From the NCBI GenBank assembly GCA_964580525.1, contig CAZOKN010000006.1, forward strand, positions 1 through 58,847: DNA of 58,847 nucleotides. Direction: 5' to 3'. A program made the translations under genes and the position numbers. Every line of letters starts with the position of its first letter. Positions within the stretch are counted from its first letter, which is position 1. Shown here piece after piece: positions 51,936 through 58,847 of this stretch. A model generated the notes under the pieces. The model did not search any database. It saw nothing but the letters and a program-made list of their open reading frames with translations, and was not told where the DNA came from. Source of the DNA: CAZOKN01 sp964580525 (GTDB lineage Bacteria; Pseudomonadota; Alphaproteobacteria; Rickettsiales; UBA6187).

Positions 51936-52541
51936 ATGGGTACGAGAGCGAGTAAAGAAAAAAAACAACAGCCAGAGATTTTTGAATTTACAGCAGAAAA
52001 TCTGAAAAAGGCAAAAGAAATAATAGCTAAATATCCTGAAGGCAAGCAGAGGAGCGCTTTGTTGCCATTGCTTGATTTGGCGCAGCGCCAGCACGATAAT
52101 TGGCTTTCTGTTCCTGTGATGGATTATGTGGCGGTGATGCTCGATTTGGCTCCGATAAAAGTTTATGAAGTTGCCAGTTTCTATACGATGTTCCACTTGC
52201 AGCCTGTTGGAAAAAATTTGATTCAGCTTTGCCGCACCACTCCTTGCTGGTTGCGTGGTTCGGAAGAAATTGCGAATACATGCAAAAAACGTTTGGGCAT
52301 TGATTTGGGTGAAACTACGAAAGATGGTGATTTCACTTTAATTGAAGTTGAATGTTTGGGTGCTTGCGTGAATGCACCTGTAGTGCAGATTAACGATGAT
52401 TTTTTTGAAGACCTTGATGCCGAAAGTATGGAGCGTATTATCGACCATATTGAAGCCGGTAAGGAAGTTATAGTTGGCTCACAAATCGGCAGGCAGTGTT
52501 CTGCGCCAGCTGGTGAGACAAAAGTGAAGAAGAAAAAGTAA
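51936..52541 (+). CDS. nuoE: NADH-quinone oxidoreductase subunit E
   Basis: A 201-residue subunit with a thioredoxin-like 2Fe-2S fold. Ligands are in LCRTTPCWLRGS and VECLGACVNAPVVQIND. It has a Lys-rich extension at the end. Two bases after nuoD. Confidence 0.95.
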   Translation: MGTRASKEKKQQPEIFEFTAENLKKAKEIIAKYPEGKQRSALLPLLDLAQRQHDNWLSVPVMDYVAVMLDLAPIKVYEVASFYTMFHLQPVGKNLIQLCRTTPCWLRGSEEIANTCKKRLGIDLGETTKDGDFTLIEVECLGACVNAPVVQINDDFFEDLDAESMERIIDHIEAGKEVIVGSQIGRQCSAPAGETKVKKKK

Positions 52542-52556
52542 GCGTTGGGAAACAAA

Positions 52557-53837
52557 ATGCTAAAAAACGAAGATAGAATATTTACTAATTTATATGGCGA
52601 TGAAAGTGCCTCGCTTGATGCTTCAAAGAAGCGTGGCGATTGGAATAGCACCAAGGATTTTATCGCGAAGGGCCATGATTGGGTTATTAATGAAGTGAAA
52701 GCTTCTGGCTTACGTGGGCGTGGTGGAGCAGGATTTGCGACTGGTCTTAAATGGTCGTTCATGCCAAAAGAAAGACCAGGTGGCAAGCCATCATATTTGG
52801 TTGTTAATGCTGACGAGTCTGAGCCGGGAACTTGCAAAGACCGTGATATCATTCGTAATGAACCACACAAAATCGTTGAAGGTTCTTTGCTGGCTGGATA
52901 TGCCATGCGTGCGGTTGCCGCATATATATATATTCGTGGCGAATTTTATAATGAAGCAGTAGCTTTGCAAAAAGCAATTGATGAGGCTTATGCCGCTGGT
53001 TTGATTGGAAAAAATGCTTGTGGTAGTGGCTATGATTTTGATGTGTATTTGCATCGTGGTGCAGGTGCATATATTTGTGGTGAGGAAACAGCTCAGCTGC
53101 AAAGTTTGGAAGGCAAAAAAGGTCAGCCGCGCTTGAAGCCGCCATTCCCTGCGGGAGTTGGTTTGTATGGTTGCCCTACAACAATTAATAATGTTGAAAC
53201 TATTGCTGTGGTGCCAACAATTTTGCGTCGTACAGGCGCATGGTTTGCGGGCATTGGCCGTGAAAATAATACGGGAACAAAAGTTTTCTGTATTTCCGGT
53301 CACGTTAATAAGCCGTGCAATGTTGAAGAATCGATGGGTATTTCACTAAAAGACTTAATTGAAAAACATGCTGGTGGTGTGCGTGGTGGCTGGGATAATC
53401 TTCTCGCTATAATTCCTGGTGGATCTTCAGTTCCGATGTTGCCAAAATCAATATGCGATACTGTGTTGATGGATTTTGATTCGTTGCGTGGTGTGCAGTC
53501 TGGTCTTGGAACTGCGGCTGTTATAGTTATGGATAAATCTACTGACATTATTCAGGCAATTGAAAGGCTTTCACATTTTTACATGCATGAATCTTGTGGC
53601 CAATGCACGCCTTGTCGTGAGGGTACGGGCTGGATGTGGCGTATTATGAAGCGCCTGGTGAAAGGTGATGCGGAAGTTGCAGAAATTGATAGATTATTGG
53701 AAATTACTAAACAGGTTGAGGGCCACACAATTTGTGCGCTTGGTGATGCAGCGGCATGGCCTATACAAGGTTTGGTGAGGCATTTTAGACCGGTGATTGA
53801 AGAGCGTATTAATAGTTTTAAGCGGAAGGCTGCTTAG
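52557..53837 (+). CDS. nuoF: NADH-quinone oxidoreductase subunit F
   Basis: A 426-residue NADH-oxidising subunit with FMN and a 4Fe-4S cluster. NADH/FMN loops: GRGGAGFATGLKWSFM and NADESEPGTCKDRDI; cluster ligands in ESCGQCTPCREGTGWM and HTICALGDAAAWP. The ATG at 52557 with TGGGA upstream is chosen over a TTG at 52545. Followed, unusually, by a methyltransferase gene instead of nuoG. Confidence 0.97.
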   Translation: MLKNEDRIFTNLYGDESASLDASKKRGDWNSTKDFIAKGHDWVINEVKASGLRGRGGAGFATGLKWSFMPKERPGGKPSYLVVNADESEPGTCKDRDIIRNEPHKIVEGSLLAGYAMRAVAAYIYIRGEFYNEAVALQKAIDEAYAAGLIGKNACGSGYDFDVYLHRGAGAYICGEETAQLQSLEGKKGQPRLKPPFPAGVGLYGCPTTINNVETIAVVPTILRRTGAWFAGIGRENNTGTKVFCISGHVNKPCNVEESMGISLKDLIEKHAGGVRGGWDNLLAIIPGGSSVPMLPKSICDTVLMDFDSLRGVQSGLGTAAVIVMDKSTDIIQAIERLSHFYMHESCGQCTPCREGTGWMWRIMKRLVKGDAEVAEIDRLLEITKQVEGHTICALGDAAAWPIQGLVRHFRPVIEERINSFKRKAA

Positions 53838-53840
53838 GAA

Positions 53841-54773
53841 ATGAGAGAAAAAATTGCGTTATGGATTAGTCAAAAAAGGAGTCTTCCTTATCGCTTCAGG
53901 AAGTCTCTTATAAAAAGGGCTTGCCCGCAGATTTTGACTGATTATCCATTCGAAATAAATTTCTATGGCATAAAATATGTCGGCAACACCAAAGATGCAA
54001 CGGACAGGTTGTTTTTTATGTTTGGTGGTTGTGACAAATATATGCTGGCATTTATGCGCGATTATTGTCTGGCAACAAATGAAAAAGATTTTGTGTTTAT
54101 GGATGTTGGTGCGCATGTTGGTAATCATTCTTTGTTCATGTCAAAATATGCTGCGAAGGTGCATGCCTTTGAGCCTAATCAAAGAGTGCGTGAAACTCTT
54201 AATTCCCATATCTATGTTAACAATATTGAAAATATAAAAGTGCATCCTGTTGGTCTTAGCAATAAGGATGAAAAAATTCCTTTCTACGCATCAAAAGATA
54301 TTCAGTTTTCACGCGCATCTTTTCGCAAAGACCATGATGCCAGAAATGAATATTTAGAAGATTTACGTGTGCGTGTTGGCGATGAAATTATAGAAGAAAA
54401 AGAAATCGCTGTTGTGGATTTGATCAAGGTTGATGTTGAAGGATATGAAAGAGAAGTTTTAGAGGGTTTGCAAAATACTATAAAAAGATCAAGACCTGCG
54501 GTGATTGTTGAAATATCTGAAACTACAAGAAAAAGCTTTGGCAGCAGAGATGACTTTGAATCTGTGTTTCCTGAAGATTATGTGTTTTTCCAATTTTCCG
54601 GTGTTAGTCGTGAAGACGAGAAATATAAGGTTGCACCATTTGATTATGATAAACATGTTTCCCATCTGGATGTAATTGCAATTCCAAGGGAAAAAATGAT
54701 TTTTGTAGATAGTAGAAAAATTACCGATAAAGTTACGAAAAGTAGGTTTGTTGGTGTGGATAATGATAGATAG
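53841..54773 (+). CDS. FkbM-family methyltransferase inside the nuo operon
   Basis: A 310-residue protein. The SAM-binding core reads DFVFMDVGAHVGNHSLFMSKY, VHAFEPNQRVRETL, then the catalytic-side LIKVDVEGYEREVLEGL and PAVIVEISE, typical of FkbM methyltransferases that methylate sugars or secondary metabolites. It has a basic N-terminus and no membrane segment. It starts three bases after nuoF with AGGAA and ends just before a palindromic repeat and nuoG. There is no known link to complex I. Insertion of a cargo gene is the likely explanation. Confidence 0.88.
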   Translation: MREKIALWISQKRSLPYRFRKSLIKRACPQILTDYPFEINFYGIKYVGNTKDATDRLFFMFGGCDKYMLAFMRDYCLATNEKDFVFMDVGAHVGNHSLFMSKYAAKVHAFEPNQRVRETLNSHIYVNNIENIKVHPVGLSNKDEKIPFYASKDIQFSRASFRKDHDARNEYLEDLRVRVGDEIIEEKEIAVVDLIKVDVEGYEREVLEGLQNTIKRSRPAVIVEISETTRKSFGSRDDFESVFPEDYVFFQFSGVSREDEKYKVAPFDYDKHVSHLDVIAIPREKMIFVDSRKITDKVTKSRFVGVDNDR

Positions 54774-54775
54774 GT

Positions 54776-54844
54776 AGTGAGAGTGTGAGTTGTTAGTGTG
54801 AGTATTGTGTTTTTACTCGCACTCGCACTAAAAACTCACACTAA
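54776..54844. repeat. Nested palindrome, copy 4 (FkbM/nuoG gap)
   Basis: The outer arms AGTGTGAGT (54782-54790) and ACTCACACT (54834-54842) are exact complements. Inside them, TTAGTGTGAGTA faces TACTCGCACT across a T-rich loop. The right end runs into the AAGGAG ribosome binding site of nuoG. It shares the arm words of copy 1 exactly. Confidence 0.88.
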
Positions 54845-54853
54845 GGAGAGAAA

Positions 54854-56911
54854 ATGCCAAAACTAACAGTGAACGGAAAAGAAGTAGAATTTGATGCGGG
54901 TATGACAGTCCTGCAGGCCTGTGAAGTTGCGGGTGAAGAAATTCCACGTTTTTGCTATCACGAAAGATTAAAGATAGCCGGCAATTGCCGTATGTGCCTT
55001 GTGCAGATTGAAGGCGGTCCACCAAAGCCAGCGGCTTCTTGTGCTATGCCAGCTGCAGACGGCATGAAAGTTCACACTAATAGCCCAATGGTGAAAAAAG
55101 CGCGTGAAGGCGTTATGGAGTTTTTGCTTATTAACCATCCACTTGATTGCCCAATTTGCGATCAGGCAGGGGAGTGTGACTTGCAAGATCAGTCAATGGC
55201 GTATGGTAAGGCAGACAGCCGTTATGGTGAAGATAAGCGTGCAGTGAAAGATAAATATATGGGACCGCTTGTTAAAACTCAAATGACGCGCTGCATACAC
55301 TGCACACGTTGTGTACGTTTTATTCAAGATGTAGCGGGCGTGCCTGAGCTTGGCGGTATTGGCCGTGGCGAGCATATGGAAATTTCGACTTACGTTGAAA
55401 GAGCTTTGGGTTCTGAATTGTCAGGAAATATAATTGATTTATGCCCAGTTGGTGCGCTTACTTCCAAACCTTATGAATTTAAGGCGCGTCCATGGGAACT
55501 CAAAAAAACTGAGACGATAGATGTTATGGATGCTGTTGGCTCTAACATTCGTGTTGATACGCGTGGCAGAGAAGTTATGCGAATTTTGCCACGTCTTAAC
55601 GAAGATATTAATGAAGAATGGATCAGCGATAAAACTAGATTTTCTTATGATGGCCTAAAACTACAAAGGCTTGATAGGCCTTATGTTAAAGTTGATGGCA
55701 AATTAAAACCTGCTAGCTGGAAAGAGGCTTACAGAGCGATTGCTAATAAAATGAAAAACACTGATGGTTCAGCAATTGCAGCAATTGCTGGCGATATGGC
55801 TGATTGTGAATCTATGTTTGTTCTGAAAGAATTATTGGAAAAACTTGGCTCACATAATATTGATTGCCGTCAGGATGGGGCTAAAAATAGCAATAAAATA
55901 AGAGCATCATATTTATTCAATTCAACAATTGCCGGTATTGAAAAAGCTGATTTGTGCTTGTTGATTGGAACTAATCCGCGTGTTGAAGCGCCGATGATAA
56001 ATGCGCGCATACGCAAAGCGCATGTGAATAGTGGTTTGAAAGTTTTCTCAATTGGTGAGGCGGCTGATTTAACTTATTCTTATACGCAGCTTGATAACTC
56101 GCCAAAGGTTTTGGAAGAGCTTTTGAGCGAAAAAGGTACTTTATCTGAAAAATTAAAAGCTGCCAATAACCCATTGATAATTATAGGTTCTGGTGTTTTG
56201 TCGAGAGATGATGCCGAATTGCTTTTGAGCATTATTTCGCAAGTGGCTGAAAAATATAATGTTGTGAAAGATGGCTGGAATGGCTTCAATGTTCTGCATA
56301 AGGCTGCTAGCCGTGTTGGTGGTTTGGACATCAATTTCGTACCTGGAAAAGAAGGTCGCGATGTTGAAAATATAATAGATGGTTGCCAAAAAGGTGAAGT
56401 AGAAGTGCTGTATTTACTGGGTGCTGACGAAATTGACATGTCAAATCTCGGTAATGCTTTTGTTGTTTATCAGGGGCATCATGGCGATGCTGGTGCGCAC
56501 AGGGCTGACGTGATTTTGCCAGGTAGTGCTTATACTGAAAAGAGCGCGACTTATGTGAACACAGAAGGACGTGTACAGCGTACTGAGCTTGCAGCATTCC
56601 CTCCTGGTGAAGCTAAGGATGATTCGAGAATTGTCGTTGAATTATCGGAGGTTATTGGCAAAAGTTTAACTTATAAATCAACTTCTGAAATCAGAAATGC
56701 TATTGAAAAGCTATACCCGCATTTTGCTAATATTGATGCTATAACAGAAGCGGAGTGGGAAAGTTTTATTAAAAAAGGTAAGTTAATTACAAAACCATTT
56801 GTAAATCCGATAAAGAACTTTTATATGACTGATCCTATCAGCCGTGCTTCAAAAACAATGGCTGCATGTACATCGGAAATTTTTGAAAAACAAAATAGGT
56901 GCGCTGCGTAA
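54854..56911 (+). CDS. nuoG: NADH-quinone oxidoreductase subunit G
   Basis: A 685-residue subunit. The N-terminus holds a 2Fe-2S (CYHERLKIAGNCRMCLVQIEG, then SCAMP) and two 4Fe-4S clusters (DCPICDQAGECDLQDQ; CIHCTRCVRF). A molybdopterin-oxidoreductase-like domain without cofactor follows. ATG after a good AAGGAG. Length is typical of alphaproteobacterial and mitochondrial 75-kDa subunits. Confidence 0.96.
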   Translation: MPKLTVNGKEVEFDAGMTVLQACEVAGEEIPRFCYHERLKIAGNCRMCLVQIEGGPPKPAASCAMPAADGMKVHTNSPMVKKAREGVMEFLLINHPLDCPICDQAGECDLQDQSMAYGKADSRYGEDKRAVKDKYMGPLVKTQMTRCIHCTRCVRFIQDVAGVPELGGIGRGEHMEISTYVERALGSELSGNIIDLCPVGALTSKPYEFKARPWELKKTETIDVMDAVGSNIRVDTRGREVMRILPRLNEDINEEWISDKTRFSYDGLKLQRLDRPYVKVDGKLKPASWKEAYRAIANKMKNTDGSAIAAIAGDMADCESMFVLKELLEKLGSHNIDCRQDGAKNSNKIRASYLFNSTIAGIEKADLCLLIGTNPRVEAPMINARIRKAHVNSGLKVFSIGEAADLTYSYTQLDNSPKVLEELLSEKGTLSEKLKAANNPLIIIGSGVLSRDDAELLLSIISQVAEKYNVVKDGWNGFNVLHKAASRVGGLDINFVPGKEGRDVENIIDGCQKGEVEVLYLLGADEIDMSNLGNAFVVYQGHHGDAGAHRADVILPGSAYTEKSATYVNTEGRVQRTELAAFPPGEAKDDSRIVVELSEVIGKSLTYKSTSEIRNAIEKLYPHFANIDAITEAEWESFIKKGKLITKPFVNPIKNFYMTDPISRASKTMAACTSEIFEKQNRCAA

Positions 56912-57946
56912 ATGGAATCGATACAGCAAATTTTACAGATACCTTTTGTTCAGCAATATGCTTGGCCGTTCATTTGGATATTGTTGAAGATATTGGCGAT
57001 TTTGTTGCCTATGCTTGGAGCGGTTGCTTATCTTACATTGGCTGAACGTAAAGTTATCGCTGCTATGCAGATGCGTAAAGGGCCAAATGTTGTTGGGCCT
57101 TTTGGTTTGTTACAGCCTTTAGCAGACGGTGTTAAATTGATGTTAAAGGAAGTTATACTTCCAAGTGGCGCTAACAAAGCTATTTTCATTATAGCTCCTA
57201 TGTTGACATTCGTTTTGGCTATGATTGGTTGGGCAGTTATACCTTTCAGCGAAGGTATGGTTCTGGCTAATATAAACGTAGGTGTGCTTTATTTGTTGGC
57301 GATTTCATCGCTTGGCGTTTACGGCATTATAATGTCGGGCTGGGCGAGTAATTCTAAATATGCATTCCTTGGAGCAATTCGCTCCGCCGCGCAAATGGTT
57401 TCTTATGAAGTTTCAATTGGCCTTGCTATCATCACTGTTTTGTTAGTTGTTGGCTCACTTAACCTGACAGAAGTTGTTTTACATAAGCGCACATGGATAG
57501 AAACTATTCTTCTTTTTCCAATGTTTATCATATTTTTTATTTCAACATTAGCTGAAACTAACCGCCATCCTTTTGACTTGCCGGAAGCAGAAGCAGAAAT
57601 TGTTGCGGGTTATAACGTTGAATATTCTTCTATGACTTTCGCTCTGTTTTTCTTGGGTGAATATGCCAATATGATTTTGATGAGCGGTATAAGCACTATA
57701 TTCTTTTTGGGTGGTTGGTTGCCGCCATTTGGAATTGAAGCGCTAAATTTTATACCGGGATTTATATGGTTTGCGCTGAAAATTTCGATGTTGCTGTTTG
57801 TGTTTATTTGGGTGCGTGCTGCGTTGCCAAGATATAGATATGACCAGTTGATGCGTTTGGGTTGGAAGGTTTTCCTGCCTTTGACACTGGTTTGGGTTGT
57901 TATTGTTTCTGGTTATTTGCTGTATAGCGGTAATTTGCCGGTTTAA
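56912..57946 (+). CDS. nuoH: NADH-quinone oxidoreductase subunit H
   Basis: A 344-residue membrane subunit with about eight helices. RKVIAAMQMRKGPNVVGPFGLLQPLADGVKLM and ETNRHPFDLPEAEAEIVAGYNVEYSSM are diagnostic (as separate motifs of the quinone entrance). The ATG directly follows the nuoG stop (TAAATG). Confidence 0.97.
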   Translation: MESIQQILQIPFVQQYAWPFIWILLKILAILLPMLGAVAYLTLAERKVIAAMQMRKGPNVVGPFGLLQPLADGVKLMLKEVILPSGANKAIFIIAPMLTFVLAMIGWAVIPFSEGMVLANINVGVLYLLAISSLGVYGIIMSGWASNSKYAFLGAIRSAAQMVSYEVSIGLAIITVLLVVGSLNLTEVVLHKRTWIETILLFPMFIIFFISTLAETNRHPFDLPEAEAEIVAGYNVEYSSMTFALFFLGEYANMILMSGISTIFFLGGWLPPFGIEALNFIPGFIWFALKISMLLFVFIWVRAALPRYRYDQLMRLGWKVFLPLTLVWVVIVSGYLLYSGNLPV

Positions 57947-57961
57947 TTTTAAAGGAAAAAT

Positions 57962-58450
57962 ATGGCGGTTTTAGATAGGTCAGCAAGAAGTGTTTTTCTT
58001 ATGGAGATTGTCTCCGGGATGTTGCTTGCGCTTAAATATATGTTTAAGCCAAAAGTTACAATTAATTATCCTTATGAAAAAGGGCCTTTGTCACCACGCT
58101 TTCGTGGTGAGCATGCTCTGCGTCGTTATCCAAATGGCGAAGAGCGTTGCATAGCATGCAAACTTTGCGAAGCAGTTTGCCCAGCACAAGCCATAACTAT
58201 TGAAGCTGAATCGCGTGAAGATGGTAGCCGTCGTACTACACGCTATGACATTGATATGACAAAATGTATTTATTGTGCATTGTGTGAAGAAGCGTGCCCG
58301 GTTGATGCGATTGTTGAGGGACCTAATTTTGAATTTGCAACTGAAACCCATGAAGAGCTGCTTTATAATAAAGCTAAATTATTGGAAAACGGTGATAAGT
58401 GGGAACAAGAATTGGCGATGCGTTTGGAATTAGATGCTCCTTATAGGTAG
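57962..58450 (+). CDS. nuoI: NADH-quinone oxidoreductase subunit I
   Basis: A 162-residue ferredoxin-like subunit with two 4Fe-4S motifs: CIACKLCEAVCPAQAI and CIYCALCEEACPVDAI. It carries electrons between NuoG and NuoB. The start has AAAGGA upstream. Confidence 0.97.
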   Translation: MAVLDRSARSVFLMEIVSGMLLALKYMFKPKVTINYPYEKGPLSPRFRGEHALRRYPNGEERCIACKLCEAVCPAQAITIEAESREDGSRRTTRYDIDMTKCIYCALCEEACPVDAIVEGPNFEFATETHEELLYNKAKLLENGDKWEQELAMRLELDAPYR

Positions 58451-58458
58451 GTTAAAAA

Positions 58459-58847
58459 ATGTTAATAGCTAATATTTTATTTTATGTTCTTTCATTTGTG
58501 ATGCTGGTTTCTGGCTTCATGGTGGTTAGCTCGCGCAATCCTGTGCATTCGGTTTTGTTTTTGATTTTGGCATTCTTTAATTCTGCTGGTCTGTTCCTTA
58601 TGTTGGGTGCCGAGTTTATTGCGATGCTGATGATTATAGTTTATGTCGGCGCAGTTGCGGTATTGTTCCTTTTCGTTGTGATGATGCTTGATATCGATTT
58701 TAACGAGCTACGCAAGGGCTTTATGAGATATTTGCCAATAGGTGTATCTGTTGCCTTGGTTATGGTTTCAGAGTTGATTATGGTGATTAATGTTTCCATG
58801 TCGGATATTTCAAAAAAAGCTGAATCAGTTTATAAAATTCCTGGAGA
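58459..58847 (+). CDS. nuoJ: NADH-quinone oxidoreductase subunit J, 5' part
   Basis: The gene runs off the right edge; 129 codons are present. It begins MLIANILFYVLSFVMLVSG and continues with SSRNPVHSVLFLILAFFN, EFIAMLMIIVYVGAVAVLFL and VVMMLDIDFNELR, the NuoJ pattern of membrane helices and the conserved helix-break GAEF region. It starts 8 bp after nuoI. A further nuoK-N block is expected beyond the window. Confidence 0.93.
   Translation, partial: MLIANILFYVLSFVMLVSGFMVVSSRNPVHSVLFLILAFFNSAGLFLMLGAEFIAMLMIIVYVGAVAVLFLFVVMMLDIDFNELRKGFMRYLPIGVSVALVMVSELIMVINVSMSDISKKAESVYKIPG

Overview
The window is a stretch of AT-rich alphaproteobacterial chromosome, densely coded, with housekeeping genes on both strands. 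The taxonomic reading is inferred from gene content. It includes a COQ9-family protein beside rpsU, a complete sdhCDAB set, a nuoABCDEF-GHIJ complex I operon, a long-form ribosome hibernation factor, a Der GTPase with an NKxE first G4 motif, and a short response regulator with a GPDRRR tail. Low GC, a YopJ-like acetyltransferase, an ankyrin-repeat protein and several large orphan Lys/Glu-rich proteins suggest a host-associated lineage, perhaps Rickettsiales- or Holosporales-like. It still keeps metE, cysK, dapF and pdxJ, so it is less reduced than Rickettsia. TGA is used as a normal stop (for example pdxJ and the bamB-upstream gene). TTG and GTG starts are common.

Layout. 1-4535 (+): 3' part of a Rel/SpoT ppGpp enzyme, pdxJ, dapF, mtaB. 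4540-6006 (-): YopJ/HopZ-type effector candidate. 6203-9819 (+): dut, an Rrf2 regulator, cysK, a MoeB/ThiF-type E1-like enzyme, truA. 9945-12476 (+): exbB-exbD-exbD-tonB energy-transduction operon. 12518-15676 (+): mazG, ankyrin protein, mnmA (with an assembly gap). 15707-21299 (-): orphan protein, recR, kdsD, metE. 21300-21805: 506-bp noncoding region with NrdR-box and DnaA-box-like sites. 21806-26454: class I ribonucleotide reductase nrdA and nrdB, separated by a 29-residue lysine-rich mini-protein and two orphans. 26502-32367 (-): small lipoprotein, hpf, orphan protein, bamB, YfgM-like protein, COQ9-family gene. 32561 (+) rpsU. 32868-34255 (-): two related lipoproteins. 34419-41506 (+): response regulator, der, lipid-exporter-type ABC protein, an orphan, msrB, a MurU-like nucleotidyltransferase, a NADAR protein. 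41668-45207 (+): sdhCDAB (sdhA with a gap and a TGA). 45380 (+) small exported protein. 45758-48961 (-): PAS-GGDEF diguanylate cyclase and htpG. 49182-58847 (+): nuoA to nuoJ, with an FkbM methyltransferase between nuoF and nuoG; nuoJ runs off the end.

Working together: complex I and succinate dehydrogenase feed a quinone pool to which the COQ9-family protein may contribute. BamB and its YfgM-like partner, the lipoproteins and ExbB/ExbD/TonB serve the envelope. NrdAB, Dut and MazG manage dNTP supply and nucleotide hygiene. MnmA, MtaB, TruA, HPF, S21 and Der serve tRNA and ribosome function.

The features most worth a second look are the YopJ-like protein; a family of nested intergenic palindromes sharing the arm words TTAGTGTGAGTA and TTTACTCGCACT (four copies); the regulatory region upstream of nrdA; the lysine-rich mini-protein; an Asp-to-Asn change at the channel aspartate of the second ExbD; a four-residue deletion next to the catalytic Asp of TruA; and a NADAR protein with an unknown C-terminal domain.
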